Assembly (NCBI RefSeq): GCF_001039355.2
Contig: NW_019775511.1
Coordinates: 34,741 to 79,924 of the forward strand
Length of the DNA: 45,184 nt
Direction: 5' to 3'
From: Lingula anatina
Taxonomy: Eukaryota; Brachiopoda; Lingulata; Lingulida; Lingulidae
In this document: positions 9,990 to 21,860 of the stretch, piece by piece
Numbering within the stretch: position 1 is the stretch's first letter
How the letters are laid out: every line of letters begins with the position of its first letter
Program-made: the position numbers and the translations under genes
Notes under the pieces: model-generated
Database searches by the model: none
Told to the model about the DNA's origin: nothing
Seen by the model: the letters and a program-made list of their open reading frames with translations, nothing else

Positions 9990-12100
9990 GGAATCATAAA
10001 CGTTTTTTTTTTTTTTTGTTTTGTTAAATTTCATTTGCAAACCAAGCGATTAATTGTATTTGCAATGATACAGCTGTGTATTAAAGAAATTTTGATGTTA
10101 GTAACAAAATTCAAGTTCTGACATGGCCTGGCGAAATACAGAAACACTCGAAAGTGTTTTTATTTTAAAAAATTCACCTTAACTGATTTTATTCTGAACA
10201 CTTGTAAAAGGTAAAAGAAAGTTATATTTCACAGATAGTACAAGCACGTTAAGAGAACATGTATGAATGAATTATTTAATCATCAGAAGAGGCTGTGTCT
10301 ACAAATATACATGTATCATAGAAGACAAAGCATTATTTAACCTAACTGGCTGACAATGTTGTAGTTCTCCACCTTACACTGATGATCACTGCCTGAGATA
10401 ATAATGCCAACATTATCACGGATCGTTATGACCTACGTCAAGGAAGACGCAATTGTCTTTATATACTTTCTTACAAGATTCTCCCAGAAACTGATTGTGA
10501 AAAAAAGTAATTTTTCATGTGGTATTGAAAAGCAAATGATCACAATAAAACAACGGAAGTTCCCTCCAAATAACAATAAAAAAGTATACACTTTAATGCC
10601 GTTTTGTATAAGTTTCCTTTGTGGAGGTCTGCGTTCGCTATCTGAGCGCTTTTCTAGTTATGTATTCTGATGTAGTTTACTATAACTCAATCATCAGTGT
10701 CATACAAAGGAGGTGCTAATACTTTTTATACCTGATATTGTTTATAAACATGCATGGAATACTTGGTGATAGATTGTGATTGGTGTGCTAGGAAGCAATG
10801 TGGGTAGTATTTGGTAATAGATTGTGACTGGTGTGCTCGGAAGCAATGTGGGTAGTATTTGGTAATAGATTGTGACTGGTGTGCTCGGAAGCAATGTGGG
10901 TAGTATTTGGTGATGGATTGATTTTTGTGGTTAGAGGCAACGTTAAAATATCATAGAAAATCTTTTGAAAAAAACTCCAATCTTTAAATAAAAACAAACA
11001 CAGTTAAGGGACTCCCTACAAAATCTTAGTTTCACAATTGGACATCTCTGTTAAGTGTCAAGGTTTCTGAAAGTCCTGCTAAACCAGGCTTGTCAAGAAA
11101 TTGTAAGACAGCACTAACAAAGACTTGCAAGTTGGAAAGATTTCTCCATGCGCGTGACATTGTTCACACGTGGCCCACTGTCAACGTAATTTTCACTAAG
11201 ATCACTCTATGTCCCGTATACGGGTAGTCATCAATTATACCACGTCTACATGAACTTTTAGCCAACATGTTAGGTATCGTATGGACGTCTGAACGTCGAA
11301 CAAACAAGCAAGATCTTGTCAGGCTATTTCCTTGGTGTTGGGCTCAGTAAGAATATCCATTTCTTTAATACAAGATCAACTCTTGTGCTATTGCATATCT
11401 TTTACCCCTTGCACAGTTTTTGCAACTCCCAGTCACGAAAAGGATAACTTTATTTCAAGTAAAAGCAAAGTGAAAAACAAATCAAGCGGAACAAATCACC
11501 ACTATTTTATATTTTTTCGAACTCTTAATCGCGTTAAACACTGTATCTGGAATAAAAAGCACTATTTCTAACAATTTACAGCTGTGAGGTGATCATTTGT
11601 AAATTAAAGTACATGGAAATGGGGGGTGGGACAGCCTTTTTGACCAATGTTGTATATACGTTGTAAGTTACAAAACTAATATAAACACGAAAGAGGGATA
11701 TTACGATAGTTTTATATTCTGCATATTTATGTCTAATAAATTTGAATTAATGGTAGAAACAAAATTTTGGTAGATGGAGGATGATTTTGCTGGACTATAG
11801 TATAATACTAGTACAGTATATGCCACAGTTCTGCATAGTAAAGTCAGAGGCTGGTCGATCTTTGCAAAGTTTCTGCTGGTTTGATTCAGCTAAGGTTGAT
11901 CTCTGATTAAGCTTTGTGTAAAACGCGTGGGAGCTATGACTCCTTCCAATGAATGGATTGAACGACTTTACAATAGTTATTTAACATCAAACTTTTCAAT
12001 ACTAAAAATAACGAATGAATTTTGTCCTTAACACTTATATAATTTTCAGTTGTGGACCCGTATTTATATCTGACTTATGGAAGGCTGATAAATTCTCATT
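9990..12100. other. Intergenic, GY1 flank copy then unique sequence, no gene seen
   Basis: 10110-10740 repeats the flank of GY1. 10755-10925 is the 48-bp minisatellite (3 to 4 copies). 10930-12100 is AT-rich with no long or patterned open frame. I see nothing further that I can name. Confidence 0.6.
10755..10925. repeat. 48-bp minisatellite, second array
   Basis: Three to four copies of the unit also found at 5519-5768 (gtagtatttggtgatag, then gattgtgactggtgtgctcg). It lies at the same place relative to GY2 as the first array does to GY1. Confidence 0.88.
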
Positions 12101-12106
12101 GCATTC

Positions 12107-12429
12107 CAGGGGCGGATCCAGGATTATTTGAAGAGGGGGGGGGGGGGCCCCTGACCCCCCCCCCCCCCCAAATCCCCCCCCCCTTCGTAACNNNNNNNNN
12201 NNNNNNNNNNNNNNNNNNNNNNNNNNNNNNNNNNNNNNNNNNNNNNNNNNNNNNNNNNNNNNNNNNNNNNNNNNNNNNNNNNNNNNNNNNNNNNNNNNNN
12301 NNNNNNNNNNNNNNNNNNNNNNNNNNNNNNNNNNNNNNNNNNNNNNNNNNNNNNNNNNNNNNNNNNNNNNNNNNNNNNNNNNNNNNNNNNNNNNNNNNNN
12401 NNNNCCCCCCCCCTCTAAATCCGCCACTG
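12107..12429. mobile_element. MITE-like element with CAGGGGCGGATCCAG ends, interior gapped
   Basis: The left end CAGGGGCGGATCCAG (12107) and the right end CTAAATCCGCCACTG (ending 12429) are imperfect inverted repeats. The five bases cattc flank it on both sides (12102-12106 and 12430-12434), a target duplication. The interior has long G and C runs and a gap of 213 N (12192-12404), so the length is not known. Confidence 0.65.
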
Positions 12430-12513
12430 CATTCGATACCGCTTAAAATGTGAGTTTATACGTGGTAGTGTTGAAATACAGCAGCCCAAACCGATCGTCT
12501 CTGTTTTTTATTA

Positions 12514-12514
<1 letters not shown>

Positions 12515-12547
<33 letters not shown>
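12515..12547. repeat. (ATT)n microsatellite
   Basis: A pure ATT tract lies just downstream of the GY3 poly(A) signal on the minus strand. Confidence 0.9.
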
Positions 12548-12550
<3 letters not shown>

Positions 12551-12574
12551 ATACGTAATACAAACAGACTACCC

Positions 12575-12780
12575 AAATGAAGTTTCGAATGCTTTATTGC
12601 TGATAGAAAGTTGCGTGGCACAGAATAAGTTTTTAAAAATAACTATTTTAAATTGCACTAGTCTAAACAGAAGAATGTAGAGTAGAAGCATGGTGTGAGA
12701 GCGGTTTTTAAACACAGGTCAGGTGGTCGATGTCGTCATATCCGGCGGTGCACGCGGCAGGGTGTTGGTCACGTAATGAA
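12575..12780 (-). other. GY3 3' UTR with poly(A) signal
   Basis: On the minus strand, AATAAA lies at 12598-12593. The conserved core (tgcaccgccggatatgacga and onward, about 12752-12717) matches that of GY1 and GY2 with few changes, which ties this diverged gene to the family. Confidence 0.7.
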
Positions 12781-14198
12781 TCAATGACTGGAATTAAAAG
12801 GAAACGTTGTATGAGTGATCATGAAAGCAACTTCTTCTTCTCAACCACAAACATTGGCTCTAGTATGGCACTAGCATAGCAAACATTACTTTTGCAGCAA
12901 GAAACGTAATAAGAGAAGGAAAAATTCATTCTTAGAAGCTTAAGAGTACTAATAAATGTATGTCAGAAATGAGATTATACGATTAAAAATAATAATAATA
13001 ACGATACGTATCGTTCTGGTCTGAACCCTTGTATTAACATGTATGATCTTAAAGCTACCTTATTATCACTTCTTCATATTTTGACTGTTTACCGACTGAA
13101 TAGAAAAAATATGAAGATATAGAGATTCTATTATACACACTTAAAACAAACCGCGATACATCTGTTACATACTCCAAACTTATCTGAGTATTGTAATTTT
13201 ACCTGGTGTATCCGTTTCCTCCACTTGGGCCATATCCAGATTGTTTATAGCTGTTGTATCCGGATCCGCGATATCCGTCGCGGGCACCATATCCGTTCCT
13301 TTGATAATTATTGTAGCTGCGGGCGCCATATCCGTTCCCATAATTATTATAGCTGCGGGCGCCATATCCGTTCCCATGAGAATTATAGCTGCGGGTGCCA
13401 TATCCGTCTGGTTGATAATTGTAGCTGCGGGCGTCATATCCGTCTGGTTGATAATTATAGCTGCGGGAGCCATATCCGTCTGGTTGATAATTGTAGCTGC
13501 GGGCGCCATATCCATTCCCATATCCACCATCTTGATAGCTATTGTTTATTATTCAAGAGAAAAAATGTTTAATTTTTATTGAGGGCATAATGAGAAACTG
13601 AACAAGACTATTTATAGGAGAAGGAGACCCCCATTTTCCAATTATTTCAGTTGGTATTGATTTTGCTTTTAGACTTATTGTAAAAACCAGAGCTTATTGT
13701 TCTTAAAGAATGAACCACCACTGTCGCACAGGTTTTGTGCTCAGTTCTGTTACTCAAATTAAGCGTCAACAAAAACTAGCTTACATTACATGTTAGCATG
13801 TAGGTTTCTGAAGAAATCAGCAGACTAGAGCAGAAAAAGGACTACATGTTACTATCTGGCATACTGTATAAATGTGAAGTCAAAAGCTTATCGTTAATCT
13901 GTTGATTAAATAATCCGTTGTGCTAAATCATAGCGAAATATTTCTCCGCGCCACGGCTGCACATGTACAAGGGCAAGTCACCATTTTACGGCACACATTA
14001 CGTCATTTTAAAAGCTGCATGCATAGGTATATTGAAAGAAAAAAGATTACCGATTCGATTTTCCTCACACTTGATTTTCAAGGGCCTATTGCAATATACA
14101 TATACATGTACAAGACCTTTAACCACTTTACTCTCTCTTCTTTCTCTCTCTCGATCCCCATCTCTCTCTCTCTCTCTCACTCTCTCTGCCCCAACCCA

Positions 14199-14242
<44 letters not shown>

Positions 14243-14250
14243 CCAACCCA

Positions 14251-14288
<38 letters not shown>

Positions 14289-14292
14289 CCAA

Positions 14293-14347
<55 letters not shown>

Positions 14348-14557
14348 CTCTCTCTCTCTCTCTCTTAAGTAGAAGACGAGACATAAGGGAGACATCTACA
14401 TAATAGACACAACTTGCTAATTCCATACCTCAAATGTGTATGAAAAGATAAGTTTATNACCCACATCTCTCTCTCTCTCTCTCTGCCCCAACCCACATCT
14501 CTCTCTCTCACTTTATTTCTCTTTCTCTCTCTCTCTCTCTCTCTCTGCCCCAACCCA

Positions 14558-14591
<34 letters not shown>

Positions 14592-14682
14592 CCAACCCAC
14601 ATCTCTCTCTCACTTTATTTCTCTTTCTCTCCACATCTCACCTGGCAGCCACAAGAGTAACAAGTAGAATCAGCTTCATCAT
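12781..14682 (-). CDS. GY3: diverged secreted Gly/Tyr-rich protein with 12-residue repeats (about 127 aa)
   Basis: Exon 1 is 14682-14642 (MMKLILLVTLVAA), with a donor GTGAGA in phase 2. Exon 2 is 13538-13203; the split codon AG|C gives Ser, then YQDGGYGNGYGARSYNYQPD. It holds about seven units of the form GY(G/D)(A/S/T)RSYNYQPD or RSYNNYGN, then GYRGSGYNSYKQSGYGPSGGN and GYT. Exon 3 adds the split codon AG|T, then CAT and TGA at 12783-12781. If the second intron is retained, TAA at 13201-13199 stops it earlier. The first intron holds the long CT tracts and one N at 14458, so its length is uncertain. Promoter, signal exon, phases and last-exon core match GY1 and GY2. The gene is in opposite orientation to them. 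Function is inferred as extracellular matrix or shell protein. Confidence 0.75.
13235..13525 (-). repeat. 36-bp coding tandem repeat in GY3
   Basis: The unit, read on the minus strand, is GGATATGGCGCCCGCAGCTA followed by about 16 bases ending in CCAGAC or GGGAAC. There are about seven copies, partly diverged, which gives the protein its GYGARSYN pattern. The other minus-strand frame also stays open because the unit is a multiple of three. Confidence 0.85.
14105..14640. repeat. Long (CT)n tracts with CCCCAACCCACAT interruptions in GY3 intron 1
   Basis: CT runs of 20-60 bases are separated by the phrase gccccaacccacatctctct at several places. One single N lies at 14458. On the coding strand of GY3 this is a GA-rich intron start, as in GY1 and GY2. 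Frames reading SLSLSL or RERERE are not genes. Confidence 0.9.
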
Positions 14683-14780
14683 CTTGGCGGGAAAGTAGTT
14701 GTCGTCTGTGTACTGACGGAACGAAGTGACTCGAATCTTGACTGGAAACAAAGTCGATCCAAACTAGATGGAGACCGGTG

Positions 14781-14787
14781 TTTTATA
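14781..14787 (-). promoter_or_regulatory. TATA box of GY3
   Basis: On the minus strand TATAAAA stands about 100 bases before the ATG at 14682, the same distance as in GY1 and GY2. The leader between them keeps related words (tcaag, gagtcac, cagacgacaac). Confidence 0.72.
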
Positions 14788-15437
14788 CAGTTCTGAGACA
14801 CAAAAGGAATACGTAATGATAGTATTTATATCCCCTTGAGATATCTGTTTTGAATATCGGGTTCATTAATTTGAAACGTGACGCATTATGAATGCATTAT
14901 TATTTTCGTAGTTCAATATGACAATTATTATTCAAATAAGAAAATATTCGTAAAATAGAAAAAATGTCCTTTACCGCATGCTTCATAATATACACTGCGA
15001 TACAATGCGTTTCTCTGTATTAACATAGATCAACATCATTGCATTCTCCCCCATTCCTTAGGTACCTCAATTAGTGGCGTATCTACGGTAAACAAGGTCC
15101 TTAGCTACAAAAAATACTGTTTAGGACGAGGGAGCATTAGGCCTTAAATTGTCATTAAACCCACCCAGTGGCACTAACTCCCTACTGGAACGTTCTTTCC
15201 AAGAAAGGCCATTTTGAACACCGTCCGTATAATGGATAATAAATAAATTTCTCTGGTGGGGACCCTGCGGAGGCGCTAAGAGCGCGTGCCATAAATTAGA
15301 AAGGTGTGTGACATATCAGTCTATTATAATTTGTAACTGCTGCTAAGTTTGGGTCGTCTTTTCACCCGTCAATACAAAAAGTTACCAGTTATGAATTACA
15401 CATTAGTATCTCACCCCAAAGGAACATCATCGCACTT

Positions 15438-15785
15438 ACATTGCCAATCTGTGAACCACAATAAAATATCTAATGAAGTCATTAACCAATAGACACTGAA
15501 AGCTGGTTGTGTCCCGACTTTATTTATTTGTTAGTAATTGGCCATCTCAGAAGACCACGTACTTTCTAAATTCAACGTTCTACCTATTACAGAATTTTAG
15601 AAAAAAAAAAAAAAAAAAAAAAAANACATTGCCAATCTGTGAACCACAATAAAATATCTAATGAAGTCATTAACCAATAGACATGCACTGAAAGCTGGTT
15701 GTGTCCCGACTTTATTTATTTGTTAGTAAGTGGCCATCTCAGAAGACCACGTACTTTCTAAATTCAACGTTCTACCTATTACAGA

Positions 15786-15815
<30 letters not shown>
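15438..15815. repeat. Near-identical block repeated on both sides of the N at 15625
   Basis: 15438-15624 and 15626-15815 are the same sequence, each ending in a poly-A run. They differ by a 4-base insertion (gacatgcac against gacac) and single changes. The layout (copy, single N, copy) suggests two unmerged contig ends rather than a true duplication. Confidence 0.8.
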
Positions 15816-15818
<3 letters not shown>

Positions 15819-16360
15819 ACGCAAGCATCAGTCTAAACACTAAAATAATGGCTGTCACCTGGATCTGGCGAGTGAGCCAGAAAACATATTATACTGGTAG
15901 AACTACAAAGACTATCGCTATATATCTGGTTATATTTCAGAATAAAATATTTTATCGCAGTAAAAATTCATTCGCTTTTGTTTTCTCTAAAAACCAAGCG
16001 CGTCTGTACATTTTTGAATTCCAAAGGTCTCTGGTCTCTGGTTAATACAAGAAGAGAGAATATATATTTATGGTACAATTTAAAGATGTGATTATTTTTA
16101 TCAAAGTCTTGAAGTTGTTGAGCATTAATATTACATGAAGACAGAAGACGCGAGTTCTGTAGATTTCGAATATAAGAAAAACAGAAAATGGTGGTAAATA
16201 AGTGTTTAAATTATAACGGTTTGTTTACACAAGTTTCGTTAAAAAAAATGGCCGCCATCTTGAACAAGCTTATAGTGTTTCCCTTCGCAATGTACTCAAA
16301 CACATTTGTTTAATGTACATGTATTTCTAAGGCAACAGTTATATTGTGCTCTTCGTTGCT

Positions 16361-16527
16361 ACGTGAGGACCTATCAAATAACAAGAAAATTAACTTTAAA
16401 GTGCACTCGGTAGATTCAAGAGAAATTGAAACTGAGAAAAAAAACGTGAGGACCTATCAAATAACATGAAAATTAACTTAAAAATGCACTCGGTAGATTC
16501 GGGAGAAATTGAAACTGAGAAAAAATA
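16361..16527. repeat. 83-bp tandem duplication, 2 copies
   Basis: acgtgaggacctatcaaata begins both copies (16361 and 16444), and both run through gcactcggtagattc to a run of A. They differ by a few bases. Confidence 0.85.
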
Positions 16528-17058
16528 CAAAATGCTATCACTTTTTTATCTTCAGGTTTTGTGCAAAAAGTGGATGGAGCAGAAAGTCTTTGCCTATACA
16601 GAGAAGTTGAGCGGAAATTTTCATCTCGGTTTGTTGCCACTGATTACAGTTTTATTTGCACAGGGTAGAAAGCACCACACAATCTGACTCGCCCGTATAA
16701 TTCCAACGCAGGATATTTTGAAAATTTGTCTAATAATTAGAAGAAGAATACATTCCACGAACAATGAATTATATTGTTAGATTTAAAAAATCGAAAAAGA
16801 AAAAAATACGTTATTATTCAGCTCTGCGCCTTTGTGATATAATGTTGGCAAAATAACCCTGACTATTCAACTTTAGGGCATGTACAACTATAACAACATG
16901 TACGACAGTATTTTACGAGCATCAGATACGATAGTAATTGCCTTAAGTAGGTCGTAAAGATTTTTATTGCAATAAGCACACGAGCCAAGGATTGGAAATC
17001 GCCGGACCTGACTTAATCCTTTGACTTCATAATGTGCTTGTCTGCTTTAAGGAGAACG

Positions 17059-17061
<3 letters not shown>

Positions 17062-17142
<81 letters not shown>
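17062..17142. repeat. (CT)n(CA)n compound microsatellite
   Basis: A CT run (about 17062-17106) is followed by a CA run (about 17110-17142), the reverse-strand form of the GT/GA tracts near the GY genes. Confidence 0.92.
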
Positions 17143-17145
<3 letters not shown>

Positions 17146-18398
17146 ACAGAATAAATTTTACACAGTATGAGAATTTTGTGAATGAATTTTTCACACAAAT
17201 TAAGATGACAGAGCTTGGAATTTCCGAAATCATCCGATGAACAAGATTATTCATAAAAAAACAGCTAATCATCAAAGACAAATAAACGCCTCTTCCCGCA
17301 AGATAAACCCACATTTACGCTAACAAATAGGTACGAACTTGCTGCCCTTTTCATTAATAGATTCAAAACGCCTTTGGTGCTTAATAGCTTGATAAGCCTT
17401 CAGTCTATTGGATGTCCTCTGTTGTCTTCAAAGGTGATAAAGTGATATAATCCTCTACGTATTTAATGGCCTTTTGATTCGACAAAATATTGGACACATG
17501 CAGTCATTTACTGTAGACATAAGGTAAAACGAGTGCAGGTAACCATTGGCAGAGTGCCCATGGTCAAAATTTTAAAAATAATTAGCTATTATAAAGTTTA
17601 TGCATATATTTGTTGTGTGAATAAATATTATTTGGTTTGAGGCATCGTTACTTAGTATTTTTAATGAGTTATATGTGTGTGTGTGTGGGGGGGGTGGTGG
17701 TGCCAGATTTACCTGTTGTATGCAGTCTAATGAATCAGAGCAAATGTTTTAGCATATATATTACATAAACGATCTTTTCTATTGAAACGTGTCTTGTGGT
17801 GTAAAAAGGAGTTATATGTTAAATACTTGTGGTGTGGCACAAATAAATGGAAAAGAAATTGTATTTTTTTAATCCAAGAGAAGAGAGGGAGGGGTGGTGT
17901 ATTACGGTATTTTCTCACAGAAATCATCACTGATGTCACTCTACTATACAAAAGTCTCGTAACTAGGACAACTAGTTTCAGCATATTTATTCATTTTATG
18001 TAACTTTTCTCCTAGACTGACATTTGTTTGTCTAAATTTTTGTATTGGTGCCCAATATACATTTAAAAGGCTCTGTGAAGAATAATAAAAATGTTGAAAC
18101 CAAAAAGCTGTTACTGTAACAAAAATATGTATCATTTGTAAAAGCACTCGAAATAGCTATTTGGAATGTTTCCAATAACCGTAAAATAATCAAGGTATAT
18201 ATTGTCCCAAAATAATGATAAGGTAAAAGTAAAAACTGAATGAAAATAAAGTATACATAGTAACATTTATGGCCAATAATCTGTATGACAAAATTAATTC
18301 ATCAAAAAAATGTACTTCATGTGATAATATGTGTGATAGGGACTTTGTATAGAACGCACTGCAATAGTTACATTATACAAAATATACAAATATGAAAA

Positions 18399-18408
<10 letters not shown>

Positions 18409-18468
<60 letters not shown>
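18409..18468. repeat. (TA)n microsatellite
   Basis: About 30 uninterrupted TA units follow an A run. Confidence 0.92.
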
Positions 18469-18470
<2 letters not shown>

Positions 18471-19206
18471 AAACCATAGATAATTAGTCAGATGTGCTGT
18501 CCAAAACCTTTTCGATCTCGCTAATACTGTCATCACTTGACGCTGGTTAACATGAGGCATCCAAACAGCCTACTCCACAACACAATTTTCGACTGTATCC
18601 CTGCCTCATGGCAAACCCAACATACCAAAGGACTGAAGTGATATGTGCCCAACTTCCAACTGTCCAAGCACCTACTTTACACTGACAGTACCGGCCACTA
18701 AAGAATCTAATTTTGCTACAGGAGGTCTGAATCCATAAGCTGTACCGGTGGCTAGATGCGTGCCTTGGCTGTATTTATTTGGCTCTGATTAAATCAGGTG
18801 AATCCTTGCATACATTGATTTCAAACTGGCCATCTAGCAGATGCTCATCAGTAAAGTTCTTTATCTGGTAAATGTCTGGCAATTAATTATAGGCTGGTGG
18901 TCTCTTGTTTGGACTATTTACCAAGTCAATAGGTTTTCACTGATCACTTGACAACAGAAGCCATTCATAGCATTTTTGGCAAAAAAAAACTACAGTGCTA
19001 TTACAAAGAGTGCTGGCGTGGAAGGCTAAGTCATAAGTAACATAGCTAGGGTGTGTGTGATGAAGCCTTTCATTTGACTTTTTATGCAATATAAATGCAA
19101 AAGAGGGTATTTACAAAACAACTTTTGTTGTACAAAATGTAGTTTCATACCGATTAGGAGTGGGGTGGGTCAAGCCCACTCTATGTGTAGAAGGTCTCTA
19201 TAGAAT

Positions 19207-19513
19207 CCCGCACGAAAACGCAGTAGATACCCGCACGAAAATGCAGTAGTATCGAAGTAGCAAAGAAGCATTAACGCAGTAGTGGTGTGGAGCATATTTG
19301 CAGTAGAAATGCAGCATACCCTACTGCAATTCTACTTCAAAAATTACATAGGGTTGTACAGAGGAGGAGCATTAATGCAGTAGAATAGCAGCATGATAGA
19401 AGCATGTTTCAAATATGCTAATTAGCTCCCAATGCGAAGCAGATTTGAGGCATATTTGCAGTATGATTCCAGTAGTCTACTGCGCTGGAGCATCTACTGC
19501 GTTTTCGTGCGGG
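19207..19513. mobile_element. MITE-like element with perfect 22-bp terminal inverted repeats
   Basis: The left end CCCGCACGAAAACGCAGTAG plus AT (19207-19228) is the exact reverse complement of 19492-19513. A second, nearly identical copy of the left end follows at once (about 19230-19250). The interior is made of recurring words gcagtag and ctactgc (at least eight) and has no gene. I cannot define a target duplication with confidence. Confidence 0.72.
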
Positions 19514-20284
19514 TAAAACTAGAATGTAAACAGTATGTTTAGTGCGTCAATCGCTTCAAAACATTTAATTGTTTTGAGATTTTAGCTTTTAGCTTTTCCA
19601 GTATGTTTTTAGCGTAAATATGTTGTGTATTGAGCATATACATTTAGTTTTGCCACCGACGCTGCACTATAACCTGTACTTCCATTAATTTGTCATTATT
19701 CGTTTGTTGTTGGTTGTATGATAAGAACTTGACATTTGAAATTAAAATTAGTCGTTTACTAGGTTGACAAGGAACGTTAAACACCCTGAACTCTATATTT
19801 ATTCCTCTTCATGATAAATTCATGCACACGGTTACGATGCTGGAGGGAGAGTTTACAACATTTAAAAATGTGCCTGTCACAGGTGATTTTCTTCCAGACA
19901 ACTACACGATATTGAGCCTTTAAATCAGTTAAAATAACCTATTAATATGACCATACTTGATAACTAACTAGTAGTAAATATACCCTAAATAGCAGCTTGT
20001 GTATTAAAATCAAGTGATGGTAAGAATGTTGTGTGAGTGTGTGTGTATGTGTGTGTGTGTGGGGGGGGGGGGCGCCTGTTTGTGTGGTTAAGGCAGGCTG
20101 CGTGCATGTGTGAGCAAGCAAGGGGGTGTATATACCGGGGTATGTGAGGGAGTGGGTAAGGGGGTCTGTCCCTGTGTGCACAGGTGTGTTTGTGTTTGAT
20201 AGAGTGAATAGGGGGTGTGTGCACGAATGCGTTTGTAAACTCAATATAAATGAATATCAGATGCAATGAGGGATACATTTAAGC

Positions 20285-21222
20285 ACGGTAATGCAAATAA
20301 AACGACATGCCTGAATACATGTGACCTGTAGAACTACAAAATGGGATAAATAGGTATTTGAAATGAAAAAAAAAATTAAACGGGCATAAAAAGTGGTTTT
20401 AGTTGAAATTATTCACAAAAACAACACTTTCACAGCATCAAACACTCCAAATAAACAATATCTTTTTCAAATTTAACGTCTAACACGCGTCCAGTACGTA
20501 GAAATAAAATACTAAAAATGGCATTTTTATCCCGCGATCTTAATATACCTTGCGTGTCACGTTACTCAGATACTAGCATATGAATGAACGGGTGGGAAAA
20601 AATGTGGGAAAACTGCTCAACCTATACTTTCCATCGGTAAAGGCCAGGTGAGCAGGCGCACCACGTGACTGCTCTAATTAACAAGTAAATGCAGCGGACG
20701 ATGCGAAGAAAAAACTTTTTTGCACATGAGAGGGATATAAAGCAGAAGAAAGTACGACACAAAGCTTGCACGAATAAAAGTAGGATCATAATGAAGAGGG
20801 CAATGGCATGTCAACAGAGGTAAATAGGACGTTCAACGTTCAGAAACCTTGCATCGAATGATGCAATGACCACAGTGGTTAGAAAGCCCTCATATAGTAT
20901 AAATTGCCAAAGTGAATGAATTGTGCGCGCGCAAACCATTTTTGAAGACTGCTAAGCATAAAACTAAATGCGAGGAATGGGCAAAAACAAAGTTAAAATT
21001 GTGTTTTGACATATACATTTAATGTTGATGATTAAGATAAACAATTTTAGACACCACTCATATCATCTAAACAACTATAAATGCACATTCCCGCGGTTTG
21101 TATGTCCCTTTAAGATTACCCTGGGATACTTAAAAAAGCACAGTGATGAAAATAAAACGACATGTCTGTCTACCGATACAGGTGACCTGTGTATCTACAA
21201 AAAGCGAGAAATAGGTACTTAA
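20285..21222. repeat. Dispersed imperfect direct repeat (two segments)
   Basis: The first segment, about 20285-20362, and the second, about 21143-21222, share aaataaaacgacatg, then aggtgacctgt or tgtgacctgt, ctacaaaa and aaataggta. They are about 75% alike by eye and may be fragments of one short dispersed element. Confidence 0.5.
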
Positions 21223-21860
21223 ATTTTTTTAATTTTAAGGTTACCTTGTTTGCAAAAGGGTTAATTACACGCAGTTATTTGGTTTTATTTATCAATCATT
21301 TTAATCTTTAAAAAAGCCATTTCACGCAACGTTATCGCTCGACATCAACGTGCAGTAGCATGGACCACTGAACAACATTACAGAAGGGCAAAGAGTAAGA
21401 CAATACACTTAGGATATGTGCAGATGAGCATTATAGGACCATCGAAACATAATTGAAAGAAGCCGCAGTTGATGTTTCGATTTAAAGGTAGGGGTTGTGT
21501 ATTACTCCCTGTTGTGTTGGCAGCTTTTTTATCGTCATTGACATCTGCAAATAAACGCATAGTGATAATTTGTCAAATAGAGAAGATACACGTAAAGCTT
21601 CACCTGGACTTAGCACAAACAGGAATTATGTGAATCATTTACAAGGAGTCTGGTAATGTAATTTATAACCACGCTGACTGCTTTATCTTGATAGATTGGC
21701 ATGCTTTAATGAGATAAATGGCCTTGTTTTCAAACGCTTCATTTAAATTGAAGAGAACATACGGGCGGGTGAGTTTAATACTGGACAAGCATACATGTAG
21801 TGTATGTTTTAACACAACTAGACGTGGACTTAAAATTTGGTGAAATAGCCGTGTCATGTG

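Larger units (their letters stand above)
15816..19200. other. Intergenic, simple repeats only
   Basis: No gene is seen. It contains an 83-base tandem duplication (16361-16527), a CT/CA compound microsatellite (17062-17142) and a TA microsatellite (18409-18468). Open frames are short and follow AT-rich or simple sequence. The plus-strand AT-rich frames near 15701-16045 read through the poly-A run and are rejected. Confidence 0.55.

Noticed and set aside
13180-13530. Minus-strand frame with MAPAAIIINQTD repeats in GY3 exon 2
   Set aside because: It is the shifted reading of the GY repeat. The GY frame connects to the signal exon. It is kept only as part of the +1-frame observation.
16248-16262. 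atggccgccatcttg, a YY1-like site
   Set aside because: A single short match with no gene nearby.
18294-18560. Minus-strand frame with a YIYIYI run
   Set aside because: It is produced by the TA microsatellite.
20736-20819. TATAAAG followed by a short ATG exon ending in a GT donor (20791-20819)
   Set aside because: Splicing to the only nearby acceptor (22686) gives an early stop and does not lead into the membrane-protein frame. The signal is too weak to call.
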